Assembly: GCA_035726825.1 (NCBI GenBank)
Contig: JALNTX010000003.1
Coordinates: forward strand, 310,001 to 374,000
Direction of reading: 5' to 3'
DNA: 64,000 nt
From: Pseudocitrobacter sp913778145
GTDB lineage: Bacteria; Pseudomonadota; Gammaproteobacteria; Enterobacterales; Enterobacteriaceae
In this document: one piece after another, positions 1-8,534 of the stretch
Layout: each line of letters starts with the position of its first letter
How positions within the stretch are numbered: the stretch's first letter is position 1
Notes under the pieces: model-generated
The model's database searches: none
Told to the model about the DNA's origin: nothing
What the model saw: the letters and a program-made list of their open reading frames with translations, nothing else
Program-made: the position numbers and the translations under genes

Positions 1-60
1 CAGCGTCATGGCGTAAATGCCGCCCCAATGTGCGCGTTCAACTTCAGCCTGCAAAGCCAT
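1..60 (-). CDS. N-terminus of a probable MFS transporter (partial)
   Basis: Only the first 20 codons lie in the window, starting at an ATG read leftward from position 60 with a good AGGAGG ribosome site at about 70-75. The peptide begins MALQAEVERAHWGGIYAMTL. The pattern of a short polar leader, then HWG and a run into a first membrane segment resembles the start of drug/nucleoside-efflux type MFS proteins (NepI-like), which often sit divergent from a LysR gene as here. The family call is an inference from very little sequence. Confidence 0.4.
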   Translation of the reverse strand, partial: MALQAEVERAHWGGIYAMTL

Positions 61-110
61 TATGTTTTTCCTCCTGTTTTACCGGCTGTTTTCAGGCAAG
101 CCGGGGCCGC

Positions 111-132
111 ACGTTATTCGCAGGAATAACGT
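111..132. promoter_or_regulatory. Inverted repeat in the divergent MFS-lysR control region
   Basis: ACGTTATT (111-118) and AATAACGT (125-132) form a perfect 8-bp dyad with a 6-bp spacer, 50-70 bases upstream of the leftward gene. A second perfect palindrome, GGCTTATAAGCC, lies at 211-222, just upstream of the rightward LysR gene. Either could bind the LysR product; this is inferred from position and symmetry only. Confidence 0.4.
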
Positions 133-248
133 CATTCATTTGGCGGGAATATTCGTTGCTGAAAATTTTACACGGTGGGCGTAGGATAACTAGCTAATGA
201 ATACTTAATAGGCTTATAAGCCACACTTATTAATCGAGCATTCCGACC

Positions 249-1142
249 ATGAAACGTAACCTGAATGATCTGCTGTATTTTGTGACCGTTGCCCGTGAAG
301 GAAGCTTCACCCGCGCGGCTGCGCTGTTGGGCGTCACGCAGCCGGCGATCAGTCAGGCAGTTTCTGCGCTAGAAGCGAGGATGCAGATTCGCCTGCTCAC
401 CCGCACCACCCGCAGCGTGTCGCCCACGGCGGCGGGTGAACGGTTAATGGCGTCAGTCGGAACGCGCATCGATGAAATCGAAGCTGAACTGGATATGTTG
501 ACCGAACTGCGCGACAAACCGGCAGGCACCGTGCGCATTACCTGCGGGCCCAACGTTCTGCGCACGACGCTTTTGCCAAAGCTCACGCCGCTGCTGCGTG
601 AATATCCGGATATTAACGTTGAGTTTGATGCCAACCACGGCTTTCGCGATATCGTGGCGGACCGCTTTGACGCAGGCGTACGCCTGGGCGATACCATCGA
701 TCAGGATATGATTGCGGTATCTATCGGCCCTAAACTGCGCATGGCGGCGGTCGCTTCACCGGACTACTTTGCCCGTCATCCCGCGCCAAAAACGCCACAC
801 GAGTTAACGCAGCATCAGTGTATTAATCAGCGCATGGTTAAATCCGGCGGGCTGTATGTGTGGGATTTCGACCAGGACGGCGGGGATTTAAATGTGCGCG
901 TCAGCGGGCAGCTCACCTTTAACACCTCGGAACACATCGTGGATGCGGCGCTGGCCGGTTTTGGTATCGCTTTCCTGCCTGAAGAGGAGTTTGGAACACA
1001 TATTGCTGAAGGCCGCCTGATTCGCATACTCGAACCCTGGTGTTTGCCCTTCCCCGGTTACTATCTCTACTACCCCAGTCGCAAACAGCCCTCCCCGGCT
1101 TTTTCCCTGGTGGTCGACGCGTTACGCAATAAACATCCCTGA
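249..1142 (+). CDS. LysR-family transcriptional regulator
   Basis: This 297-residue protein has the usual LysR length and layout. An N-terminal winged helix-turn-helix (about residues 19-38, containing TQPAISQAVSALE) is followed by a two-lobed effector-binding domain (about 90-295) of the type that senses a small molecule. Its closest look is to the AaeR/YafC-like branch (FVTVAREGSFTRAAALLGVTQ). It is divergent from the partial transporter gene at the left edge and lies upstream of a siderophore receptor in the same direction. By the usual LysR pattern its target is more likely the divergent transporter. The effector is not predictable from sequence. Confidence 0.85.
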   Translation: MKRNLNDLLYFVTVAREGSFTRAAALLGVTQPAISQAVSALEARMQIRLLTRTTRSVSPTAAGERLMASVGTRIDEIEAELDMLTELRDKPAGTVRITCGPNVLRTTLLPKLTPLLREYPDINVEFDANHGFRDIVADRFDAGVRLGDTIDQDMIAVSIGPKLRMAAVASPDYFARHPAPKTPHELTQHQCINQRMVKSGGLYVWDFDQDGGDLNVRVSGQLTFNTSEHIVDAALAGFGIAFLPEEEFGTHIAEGRLIRILEPWCLPFPGYYLYYPSRKQPSPAFSLVVDALRNKHP

Positions 1143-1217
1143 CGTTCTGCTGGCAATTTCCCTTAGGTGAAAGCGGTTCCATAAAATCCGCTTACATCCA
1201 TTTACATCTAAAACACT

Positions 1218-1242
1218 AATGCGTATATTTCTCATTCGCATT
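1218..1242. promoter_or_regulatory. Probable Fur box upstream of the TonB-dependent receptor
   Basis: AATGCG (1218-1223) and CGCATT (1237-1242) are the outer arms of an imperfect palindrome whose core includes ATTTCTCATT. This resembles enterobacterial Fur sites of the AATGAGAAT...ATTCTCATT kind. It sits about 90 bases upstream of the receptor start. A Fur-repressed promoter is expected for this receptor family; the site itself is a match by eye. Confidence 0.5.
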
Positions 1243-1332
1243 TTTACACTCATTGATTAACTAAAAAAACAATCCCTGGCGCGGCTATGTACCGCTGTCG
1301 GGCAGTCCCGCAAACACACTTAAGGGTTTATC

Positions 1333-3537
1333 ATGTCTTTCACTTATCAGACCCGGGAAACACGTCGTCCGTTCGGATGTTCCCCTTCTTTGCTCGCTCT
1401 CTCCGTGGCGATGGCGTTCACGCCTGCGCTGTCATTTGCCGCCGCTGCAAACAGCGATGACACCATTGTGGTGGAAGAGAACACCACGCCGGGTGACGAA
1501 GGTCAGGACCAGGATTACAGCGTAAAAACCACCACCACCGGCACCAAAATGCTGCTGGTGCAGCGCGATATCCCGCAGTCGGTCAGCGTTATCAGCCAGC
1601 AGCGAATGAAAGATCAGGAACTGAACTCGATTGAAGAGGTGCTGGATAACACCACCGGTGTGAGCGTTTCCCGCATCGACAGTCACCGTACTAATATTTT
1701 CTCACGCGGTTTCTTCGTCAGTAACTTTGCCTTCGACGATATGCCGACGTTCCTCGACGATCGCTGGAATTTTGGCGACACGGCAGGCGATACGGCGATT
1801 TTCGAAAGTATTGAAGTGGTGCGTGGCGCGGCCGGTTTGATGAGTGGCACAGGCAACCCATCGGCATACGTCAACATGGTACGTAAGCACGCCGATAGCC
1901 GCGAGTTTAAAGGTTCCGCTTCCGCAACCTACGGTAGCTGGGATAAACAACGTTATGTGCTGGACTTACAAGCCCCGCTGACCGAGTCCGGTGACGTGCG
2001 TGGCCGCGTGATTGCCGGGTATCAGGACAACGACAGCTGGCTTGAGCGTAACCACTACCGCAAAAAATTCATCACCGGCGTCGTGGATGCCGATATCACA
2101 GACTCCACCACCCTCTCACTGGCCTACGATTACCAGGAGAGTGAAGAAGACAGCCCAACCTGGGGCGGTTTCCCTTCCCTGTGGAGCGACGGCAGCCGCA
2201 CCGATTTCCGCCGCGAATTCAATACGGCCGCCGACTGGACCTACTCCAATGAAGATACCTCACGCGTATTTGCCAACCTGACACAACGTTTTGACAACGG
2301 TTGGGAGGCGAAGGTGAACGCCATGCACGCGGAAACCAATTTCGACAGCCGCCTGATGTATATCGACGGCTTCCCGGATAAAAATACCGGCCTGTATAAC
2401 GGCGCGCTGTACCAGGGCGCGTGGGGCGGCTGGAACCGCGGCGAGCGTAAACAGGACTCCGTGGACGCCTTTGTGCGCGGGGGTTATGAACTGTTTGGCC
2501 GCCAGCATCAGATAATGTTCGGCGGCAGCTACAGCCGTCAGCGCAACAACTACGACAACTCGTATCCGGTCACCGATAACTACGGGCTGATGGATGTCGG
2601 CAATATTCATAACTATGACGGCAAACTGGCGTATCCGGAGTGGTCCGACTGGGCGCTGTATCAGCGCGATATCATCCGCCAGAAATCGCTCTACACCGCG
2701 ACGCGTCTCTCGCTGGCCGACCCGCTGAACCTGATCCTCGGCGTGCGCTGGACGCAATGGAGCGCCCATTACAATCTGGAGCGCAAACCGGACGAAACCC
2801 GCGACAGCAAATTCGATGACGTCACGCCGTATGCAGGCCTGGTGTATGACATCAACGATGAGTGGTCGGCCTACGCCAGCTACACCTCTATCTTCCAGCC
2901 AACCAGCAAACGTAATGCCAACAGCGAGTTCCTCGATCCAACCACCGGCAAGAGCTACGAAGCAGGCGTGAAAGGTGACTGGTTTAACACCCGCCTGACC
3001 GCAACGCTTGCCGTTTTCCGTACCGAGCAGGATAAAGTTGCCGTCAGCACCGGGCAGACCATTCCGGGTTCCGGTGGCCAGACGGCGTATAAATCGGTCG
3101 ATGGTACCGTGAGTAAAGGCGTGGAATTTGAGATTAACGGCGCACTGACCGACCGCTGGCAGCTCACCTTCGGTGCATCCCGCTACATCGCGGAAGACGG
3201 CGACGGCGTGGCGGTGAACCCGGAACAGCCGCGCACCACGGCGAAACTGTTTACTCGCTATCAGCTGCCGATGTTGCCTGAACTGGCGGTCGGCGGTGGC
3301 GTGCGCTGGCAGAATAAAACCTGGCAGGACATTGCCGGGCCGAACGGCGATACGCGCATTAAACAGGGCGGTTATGCGGTGGTCGATCTCTTCAGCCGTT
3401 ATCAGGTCACTAAAAACTTTGCCCTTCAGGCCAACCTGAATAACCTGTTCGACAAAGAGTATTACGACTATCTCGGCACTTACGGCGTGTATGGCGCACC
3501 GCGTAACTTCTCGGTCAGCGGTACCTATAACTTCTGA
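1333..3537 (+). CDS. FhuE-like TonB-dependent ferric siderophore receptor
   Basis: An outer-membrane ligand-gated channel of 734 residues. The signal peptide (about 1-37, ending SFAAAA) is followed by a TonB-box-like DDTIVV near residue 43, the plug domain (about 65-175, with RDIPQSVSVISQQRM and VRGAAGLMSGTGNPS) and a 22-strand barrel ending in the C-terminal aromatic TYNF typical of outer-membrane proteins. The sequence tracks E. coli FhuE (coprogen/ferric rhodotorulic acid receptor) along its whole length, for example SREFKGSASATYGSW and YTSIFQPTSKRN. The divergence allows a different hydroxamate ligand, so no symbol is given. The likely Fur box upstream predicts iron repression. A strong terminator follows, and a YdhS-like flavoprotein lies next on the same strand. 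Confidence 0.9.
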   Translation: MSFTYQTRETRRPFGCSPSLLALSVAMAFTPALSFAAAANSDDTIVVEENTTPGDEGQDQDYSVKTTTTGTKMLLVQRDIPQSVSVISQQRMKDQELNSIEEVLDNTTGVSVSRIDSHRTNIFSRGFFVSNFAFDDMPTFLDDRWNFGDTAGDTAIFESIEVVRGAAGLMSGTGNPSAYVNMVRKHADSREFKGSASATYGSWDKQRYVLDLQAPLTESGDVRGRVIAGYQDNDSWLERNHYRKKFITGVVDADITDSTTLSLAYDYQESEEDSPTWGGFPSLWSDGSRTDFRREFNTAADWTYSNEDTSRVFANLTQRFDNGWEAKVNAMHAETNFDSRLMYIDGFPDKNTGLYNGALYQGAWGGWNRGERKQDSVDAFVRGGYELFGRQHQIMFGGSYSRQRNNYDNSYPVTDNYGLMDVGNIHNYDGKLAYPEWSDWALYQRDIIRQKSLYTATRLSLADPLNLILGVRWTQWSAHYNLERKPDETRDSKFDDVTPYAGLVYDINDEWSAYASYTSIFQPTSKRNANSEFLDPTTGKSYEAGVKGDWFNTRLTATLAVFRTEQDKVAVSTGQTIPGSGGQTAYKSVDGTVSKGVEFEINGALTDRWQLTFGASRYIAEDGDGVAVNPEQPRTTAKLFTRYQLPMLPELAVGGGVRWQNKTWQDIAGPNGDTRIKQGGYAVVDLFSRYQVTKNFALQANLNNLFDKEYYDYLGTYGVYGAPRNFSVSGTYNF

Positions 3538-3547
3538 TATCCCCCGA

Positions 3548-3570
3548 CGGCACCGCCCGGTGCCGTTTTT
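3548..3570 (+). terminator. Intrinsic terminator after the siderophore receptor
   Basis: CGGCACC (3548-3554) and GGTGCCG (3559-3565) form a perfect 7-bp stem with a GCCC loop, followed directly by five T residues. It starts 10 bases after the receptor stop codon and probably limits read-through into the next gene. Confidence 0.85.
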
Positions 3571-3655
3571 CCTTCTTCCGAATTTCCGCCGCCTGGTTTG
3601 GCGCAATCGCCTTTTTCAACCAAACTTAAAGACGTGTTCCTTTTTCAGGATGATT

Positions 3656-5224
3656 ATGAAAAACGTAGCGATTGTCGGCGTCGGCCCGACCGGAATTTAC
3701 ACCTTTCACGCGCTTTTAGAGCGCGGCGAACAGCTTGCGATTACGCTCTTCGAGCAGGCTGAAGAAGCGGGCGTCGGCATGCCCTATAACGATGATAATA
3801 ATGCCACGCTGATGCTGGCGAATATCGCCAGCATTGAGATTCCACCGATTTTTATCACTTATCTGGAATGGCTACGTCAACAGAGCGACAGCTATCTGGC
3901 ACGCTTTGCAATCGAACGTAACTCGCTGCATGACCGGCAATTTTTGCCGCGCGTGATCCTCGGCGATTATTATCGCGACCGCTTTCTGGCGCTGGTCGAA
4001 AAAGCGCAGCATTCAGGCTTTGACGTCTCGGTGCGCGAGGCGAGCAGGATTGCGGATATTGAAGCCACCGAGAATGGCGTGCAGCTATGGACCGAAAATC
4101 GCAATACCCCGGAAGCATTTGACTATGCGGTTATCGCTACCGGCCACCTGTGGCCTGAAGACGATGACACGCCGCGGGATTTTTTCCCCAGCCCGTGGAC
4201 CGGCCTGATGGACGCGCGCATTGCGCCGTGCCGTGTGGGCATTATGGGTGCCTCATTGAGTGGGCTTGATGCCGCCATGGCAGTCGTCTCGCAGCACGGG
4301 AAATTCATCACCGACGAAGGCAAAACAGTGAGTTTTCGCCTTAATCCTGGCAGCGAAGCACTCCAGTTGACCCTGATGTCACGCTCAGGCATCTTGCCCG
4401 AGGCTGATTTTTACTGCCCGCTTCCTTATGAACCGCTGACTATCGTGACCGAAAAAAAGATTGAAGATGAAATTGCCAAAGGCAGTGATGGCCTGTTGGA
4501 CAGGGTATTTCGGCTCATCGTCGCGGAACTGGAACAGGCAGACCCGCAGTGGACGGCACAAATAAGCTTGAATAACCTGACCGTCGACACGCTGGCCGAT
4601 GCCTGGTTTGCCGACCGTAAAAAACACGATCCCTTTTACTGGGCGCAGGACAATCTGGAAGAGGTCGAACGTAATAAGCGTGAGAAACACACGGTGCCCT
4701 GGCGCTACACCATCCTGCGGCTGCACGAAGTAATCGAGGAAATTGTTCCGCATCTGAACGAAGAGGACCGCAAACGTTTCAAAAAAGGGCTGGCGCGCGT
4801 TTTTATCGATAACTATGCCGCTATTCCCTCTGAATCTATCCGCCGCCTGCTGGCGCTGCGGGAAGCCGGGCTGATTCATATTCGGGCGCTGGGAAGCGAC
4901 TATGAGATGCAGGTCAACGATGGCATGACGACCATTACCACCGATGATGTGCGCTATGAGTTTGACGTGTTTATCGACGCCCGTGGCCAGAAGGCGCTAA
5001 AAACCAAAGACCTCCCCTTCCCCACGCTTCGTAAGCAGCTTCTGGCCTGCGGCGATGACATCCCCGATGTGGGTGACGACTATACCTTGCAGGCGCCTGA
5101 AAGCGTGCGTGGACGAATCGCCTTTGGCGCGCTGCCGTGGCTGATGCATGACAGGCCGTTTGTGCAGGGGCTGGTGGTGTGTGCGGAAATTGGCGCGGCG
5201 ATGGCGAAAGGCGTGGATAAATAA
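3656..5224 (+). CDS. YdhS-like FAD/NAD(P)-binding protein
   Basis: The start is placed at the ATG at 3656 because AGGA at 3647-3650 lies five bases before it; an in-frame ATG at 3650 is too close. The 522-residue product opens with a dinucleotide-binding fold, MKNVAIVGVGPTGIYTF, and has FEQAEEAGVGMPY and MLANIASIEIPP, as in E. coli YdhS (COG4529, NAD_binding_9 family). A second nucleotide-binding segment begins near GIMGASLSGLDAAM. The similarity to YdhS extends to the C-terminus (GALPWLMHDRPFVQGL). YdhS has no settled function. Its place after a FhuE-like receptor suggests a role in handling imported ferric siderophore, possibly as a reductase; this is inference, and the terminator between them argues for separate transcripts. 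Confidence 0.75.
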   Translation: MKNVAIVGVGPTGIYTFHALLERGEQLAITLFEQAEEAGVGMPYNDDNNATLMLANIASIEIPPIFITYLEWLRQQSDSYLARFAIERNSLHDRQFLPRVILGDYYRDRFLALVEKAQHSGFDVSVREASRIADIEATENGVQLWTENRNTPEAFDYAVIATGHLWPEDDDTPRDFFPSPWTGLMDARIAPCRVGIMGASLSGLDAAMAVVSQHGKFITDEGKTVSFRLNPGSEALQLTLMSRSGILPEADFYCPLPYEPLTIVTEKKIEDEIAKGSDGLLDRVFRLIVAELEQADPQWTAQISLNNLTVDTLADAWFADRKKHDPFYWAQDNLEEVERNKREKHTVPWRYTILRLHEVIEEIVPHLNEEDRKRFKKGLARVFIDNYAAIPSESIRRLLALREAGLIHIRALGSDYEMQVNDGMTTITTDDVRYEFDVFIDARGQKALKTKDLPFPTLRKQLLACGDDIPDVGDDYTLQAPESVRGRIAFGALPWLMHDRPFVQGLVVCAEIGAAMAKGVDK

Positions 5225-5613
5225 GCATCCGGGGCGCGGATAAAATGGCAAAGAAACGCGCAAAAAAAATGAATCTGAAGCAGGCGGAGTAGTTTTCAGC
5301 GAAAACAAATAGCTATTCTGGATTTGACGAATGGATTAAACGCAGAAATGGAAACTACACTTATGCTTGCTGTATAAAAAGTTTTATTATTTTAATTAAC
5401 CATTGCTTTACATTATAAAATGTTCGATTTGATGAAAAACAAATCAATTACAATCATTTTTTTAAAGATTTCTATTATTTTTATATTTACCGTAAATACG
5501 CTATTCTTGATAAAGTTAGATAAGATATTTTTCACTATAATGACTCGCCGTAAAGAAACGGATATCGTATCACAATCATAGTTTAGGAAGACGTTTTGTC
5601 AAGGAGAAGAAAA
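5225..5613. other. AT-rich boundary between core-like DNA and the pilus island
   Basis: Base composition falls sharply after about 5330, and no convincing gene is present. A 15-codon basic reading frame at 5245-5292 is not supported as a gene. A good -10 hexamer TATAAT lies at 5536-5541 and may serve the regulator that starts at 5614; its -35 region is poor, as is common for H-NS-silenced AT-rich DNA. No direct repeat marking an island end was found here. Confidence 0.5.
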
Positions 5614-6225
5614 ATGGAAGTGACCTGTATTGGCTGTGGAATTAACTGCAGTTACTTACCTGATATTTGCAAATATAAATTCCGATGTAGTTTTAAGCAA
5701 CTGGTAATATGGCCAGAAAAAAACTATTACTTCAAGATGGCGATACATAATATTTTTATAGAGAAAATTCCGTATTGCTTCATTGATGGTGTCATTGTGG
5801 TCGATTTCTCACGTATCAACATCACACATTACCTGGACGAAAACTGGATAAACGAGCTAGAAAAGATTGGGCTAAAGATCATCATTGTAGCTGAGGCATC
5901 AATGGTTGCACTCGCTAATTATTGGATAACTCATTCTCAATCCATATTGTCAATTATAGAGGTTGATGATGGCATTAATACCATCATCTTAAGATTTAGA
6001 AAGTTGTTAGAAGGACGTTGGATGCCAGGAAAAAAACATCCTGTATTTTCACGTAAGGAAATGACCACACTCAAACTATTACTTCAGGGATACTCAACAA
6101 GAGATATTGCAAAAAGGTTGAGCTGTACCGTCCGCAACGTTTATGACTTTCGATACTCTCTACGCCGGAAAATAGGTGGGTTAAATAATCTTAATGAGCT
6201 TTTCACTATAATTAATATACAGTGA
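5614..6225 (+). CDS. EcpR-like LuxR-type regulator, second copy
   Basis: The ATG at 5614 is chosen because AAGGAGA (5601-5607) precedes it at ideal spacing; an upstream in-frame TTG would overlap that site. The 203-residue protein ends in a LuxR-type helix-turn-helix (about 140-190, KEMTTLKLLLQGYSTRDIAKRLSCTVRNVYDFRYSLRRKI). The middle (IWPEKNYY, VVDFS, LEKIGLKIIIV) parallels the EcpR-like protein at the other end of the pilus operon. Cys5, Cys8, Cys12, Cys19 and Cys25 form a cysteine-rich head that the other copy shares in part (C-x2-C-x3-C). It is convergent with ecpE, three bases apart. A role in pilus control is inferred from kinship and position. Confidence 0.75.
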   Translation: MEVTCIGCGINCSYLPDICKYKFRCSFKQLVIWPEKNYYFKMAIHNIFIEKIPYCFIDGVIVVDFSRINITHYLDENWINELEKIGLKIIIVAEASMVALANYWITHSQSILSIIEVDDGINTIILRFRKLLEGRWMPGKKHPVFSRKEMTTLKLLLQGYSTRDIAKRLSCTVRNVYDFRYSLRRKIGGLNNLNELFTIINIQ

Positions 6226-6228
6226 TAA

Positions 6229-6912
6229 CTAGTCCACACCGAAACATCCTTTCCCAAGATGATGATAGCGTTCCTGTGCAACAATAAACTTTCTATTATG
6301 GGATTTTGCTTCCTCACCACGCCAGGTTTCGCCAGGCAACATGTAGAATTGTTTTGAGCTTTCATCATCTCCATTACACCCTTTCTGGAGTATCACTCTA
6401 AAAAAGGTATTGCCGGTATTTTTTATAACCCCATTCAACTCATCAACACTATACTTTAAATCAATATTTCTAGGCCGGACGATAAGTATAGTACTCATCG
6501 CAACAACAGGAACGACATCCATATGTTTTTGAGTCATTCGAAATGGGAACAGGGTAATAGGTGCCTCCCTGAATATCACACGATAATATCTCTCAGTGCT
6601 GTCAGACGGACCGCGATAATATAGTTTAAAATACTCCTTTCCTTTCGGTTGCACAGTCATTTTTAGTGGTGACCAGATAAGATCTTTACTCTCTTCCTTG
6701 ACGCTGGTTTCATCACCATTGCCTGGGCGAAAAATTTTATAGGCAGAGATCGTATAAAAATTAGTCGCTTTAGTATCATTATAGATAGGCCTGGCCGTAA
6801 AACTCTTGCTTGAATCCATCTCATATATAATGGCATTAAAATAAACCGCGAAAGTAGGTCTTGAAATAACAACAACAGAACAACCAAGAAGAAAAGCTAA
6901 TAAAAATCTCAT
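6229..6912 (-). CDS. ecpE: EcpE-type pilus chaperone
   Basis: Last gene of the ecp operon. The 227-residue protein has a signal peptide (about 1-22) and the alpha-fimbrial chaperone pattern: YRGPSDSTERYYRVIFREAP and a second domain with VVAMSTILIVRPRN and a late cysteine region. It would act in the periplasm, capping pilus or adhesin subunits on the way to the usher. It resembles EcpB from the same operon (KLYYRGPSDSTERYYRV against RFFYKGLQDNKERYYRL), as expected for the two chaperones of this system. The gene begins eight bases after the ecpD stop, so translation is probably coupled. Base composition is AT-rich like the rest of the operon. Confidence 0.85.
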   Translation of the reverse strand: MRFLLAFLLGCSVVVISRPTFAVYFNAIIYEMDSSKSFTARPIYNDTKATNFYTISAYKIFRPGNGDETSVKEESKDLIWSPLKMTVQPKGKEYFKLYYRGPSDSTERYYRVIFREAPITLFPFRMTQKHMDVVPVVAMSTILIVRPRNIDLKYSVDELNGVIKNTGNTFFRVILQKGCNGDDESSKQFYMLPGETWRGEEAKSHNRKFIVAQERYHHLGKGCFGVD

Positions 6913-6920
6913 CAGTATTC

Positions 6921-8534
6921 CTAATTATCAACACCGACCCACGTCGCAGTGACCTTCACTTCACCACTAGCATTTACAGTACCCATCCAGTCACTTCCAT
7001 CTACAGTCAATTTTGAGCGGGTATCATTCATTGGAAAGAGCAATTTTAATGTCGTCGTGAAATAATACCCTTCATCAACATTCGCGTTCCATGCGGTTTG
7101 AACCCAGTTTGCATTGGTCATATCAATAGGATCTTCGCCACAACTGTTTCTGGCCTTAACTTCACCTCCAGACGCCGATATCCAGGATAGGTATGCCGGG
7201 ATGGGTACAGTCATGGAAGAGTCTGAAGATGTAAAAGTACAGTACGGAATACCATTGAGTGTTGTTGAATCCCCCACTACCTGTGCAGTGATGCTGTCGG
7301 CCTGGCGTATTGCTGATGTCGTTACTTTATATTCAAAGGTAATTGGATTTTCACTCCCAATATTTCCTGAAGCCGAAGGGGTTGTCGTTCCATCTGTTGA
7401 TACGATGCTAATTCCATATTCTTTAGGGGTAATGTTAATAAGCGTCGAGGGGGTAAATTGATAGTATCCTGATTGCGGGGTAACCGAGTTATCAAAATAG
7501 AAAGTAAATAATGAATCTTTATTAGATAGACTCGTTCCAGCCGCGAGCGCCTTTTTAAAAAAGGAGTTAGATAAAAAAACATAAACATACTCCCCAGTTG
7601 TCGTGAAAACTTTTGAGTAAGTACTCGACGAGGAATAGTTGCTCCAACTGGAACCATCACCACTATACTTTACATCGGATGATGAAGGTGAAAAACCCAG
7701 TAATGCGGTATCAATAACCATCTGAAAATCCAGAGAGTTAGTCACATTTTTGGTTTGCTGGAGCGTATAAGAGACCATTTTACAGATAAGCCCGGTAGAA
7801 CCAGATACGACACCCACCTGGCACAGTTCAGACCCGACATTCACACTGGGTGTTCCATCACTTGCAACCCATATTTCTGCCATTGCGCCAGTGCTATTAA
7901 GCGTTAGATGACCTACTTTCTCTAAGGTAATTGTGTAGTATCGCCATGTGCCTCCCTTCTCCAGGTCCTTACAGCGTTCACCTGCAGCATAGTCATAATC
8001 CGTATTGGAATTCATGTAACACAGATTAAGTTCGAAGGTGTCACTGGAGCCAACCGACTGGCTACGGAAATACTCATAGGCGACCGGGCTTAACGTTCCT
8101 GCACCATAACTCCCATTTGCAGCACTGCTACCTGACTTTGCGTGAAAAAAGCCTTCATTTTCCATGACATCTGGAGAAATATACCCCGATGCAGGACAAT
8201 CACTGCCGGTAGTCATGCAGCGAATACCAAGAAATGGCTGAGTAATGGGTGAGTTCGTAATCCACAAGTCAAAGTAACGATTACTATAACTCCATCCGGA
8301 GTTGCCCATATACCCCAGACTTCGCTGGTTAGTTTTATATTTAGTCCAAACATTTGCCCCACTAAAACGTGGAGAAAGTGAGCCAGAGGTTATGAAATAC
8401 TCATTATCAATAGTATTGTCAATAAAGAGATAAGTATTGCTACCGCTCCCGCTGCTACTTGATGTTAATGCAATGGCTGGATTAGCCAAAAACACACTAA
8501 AAAAAAGTAAAATGGTAGAGGGCTTAATAAACAT
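6921..8534 (-). CDS. ecpD: EcpD-type tip adhesin of the common pilus
   Basis: A 537-residue secreted protein with a signal peptide (about 1-22, ending AIA) followed by a Ser/Gly-rich mature start (LTSSSSGSGSNTYLF). Length and operon place match EcpD (about 547 residues in E. coli), the polymerised tip/adhesive subunit. Cysteines are sparse and probably paired (for example IRCMTTGSDCPASG). The C-terminal domain (from about 390) looks like a pilin-type donor-strand domain, ending with VTATWVGVDN. The first 11 bases overlap the end of ecpC, a sign of coupled translation. Surface adhesin genes of this type vary fast, so host range cannot be read from it. Confidence 0.85.
   Translation of the reverse strand: MFIKPSTILLFFSVFLANPAIALTSSSSGSGSNTYLFIDNTIDNEYFITSGSLSPRFSGANVWTKYKTNQRSLGYMGNSGWSYSNRYFDLWITNSPITQPFLGIRCMTTGSDCPASGYISPDVMENEGFFHAKSGSSAANGSYGAGTLSPVAYEYFRSQSVGSSDTFELNLCYMNSNTDYDYAAGERCKDLEKGGTWRYYTITLEKVGHLTLNSTGAMAEIWVASDGTPSVNVGSELCQVGVVSGSTGLICKMVSYTLQQTKNVTNSLDFQMVIDTALLGFSPSSSDVKYSGDGSSWSNYSSSSTYSKVFTTTGEYVYVFLSNSFFKKALAAGTSLSNKDSLFTFYFDNSVTPQSGYYQFTPSTLINITPKEYGISIVSTDGTTTPSASGNIGSENPITFEYKVTTSAIRQADSITAQVVGDSTTLNGIPYCTFTSSDSSMTVPIPAYLSWISASGGEVKARNSCGEDPIDMTNANWVQTAWNANVDEGYYFTTTLKLLFPMNDTRSKLTVDGSDWMGTVNASGEVKVTATWVGVDN

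Noticed and set aside
2260..3606. A 448-codon frame antisense to the siderophore receptor
   Set aside because: The receptor frame is certain and the reverse frame has no recognisable protein features.
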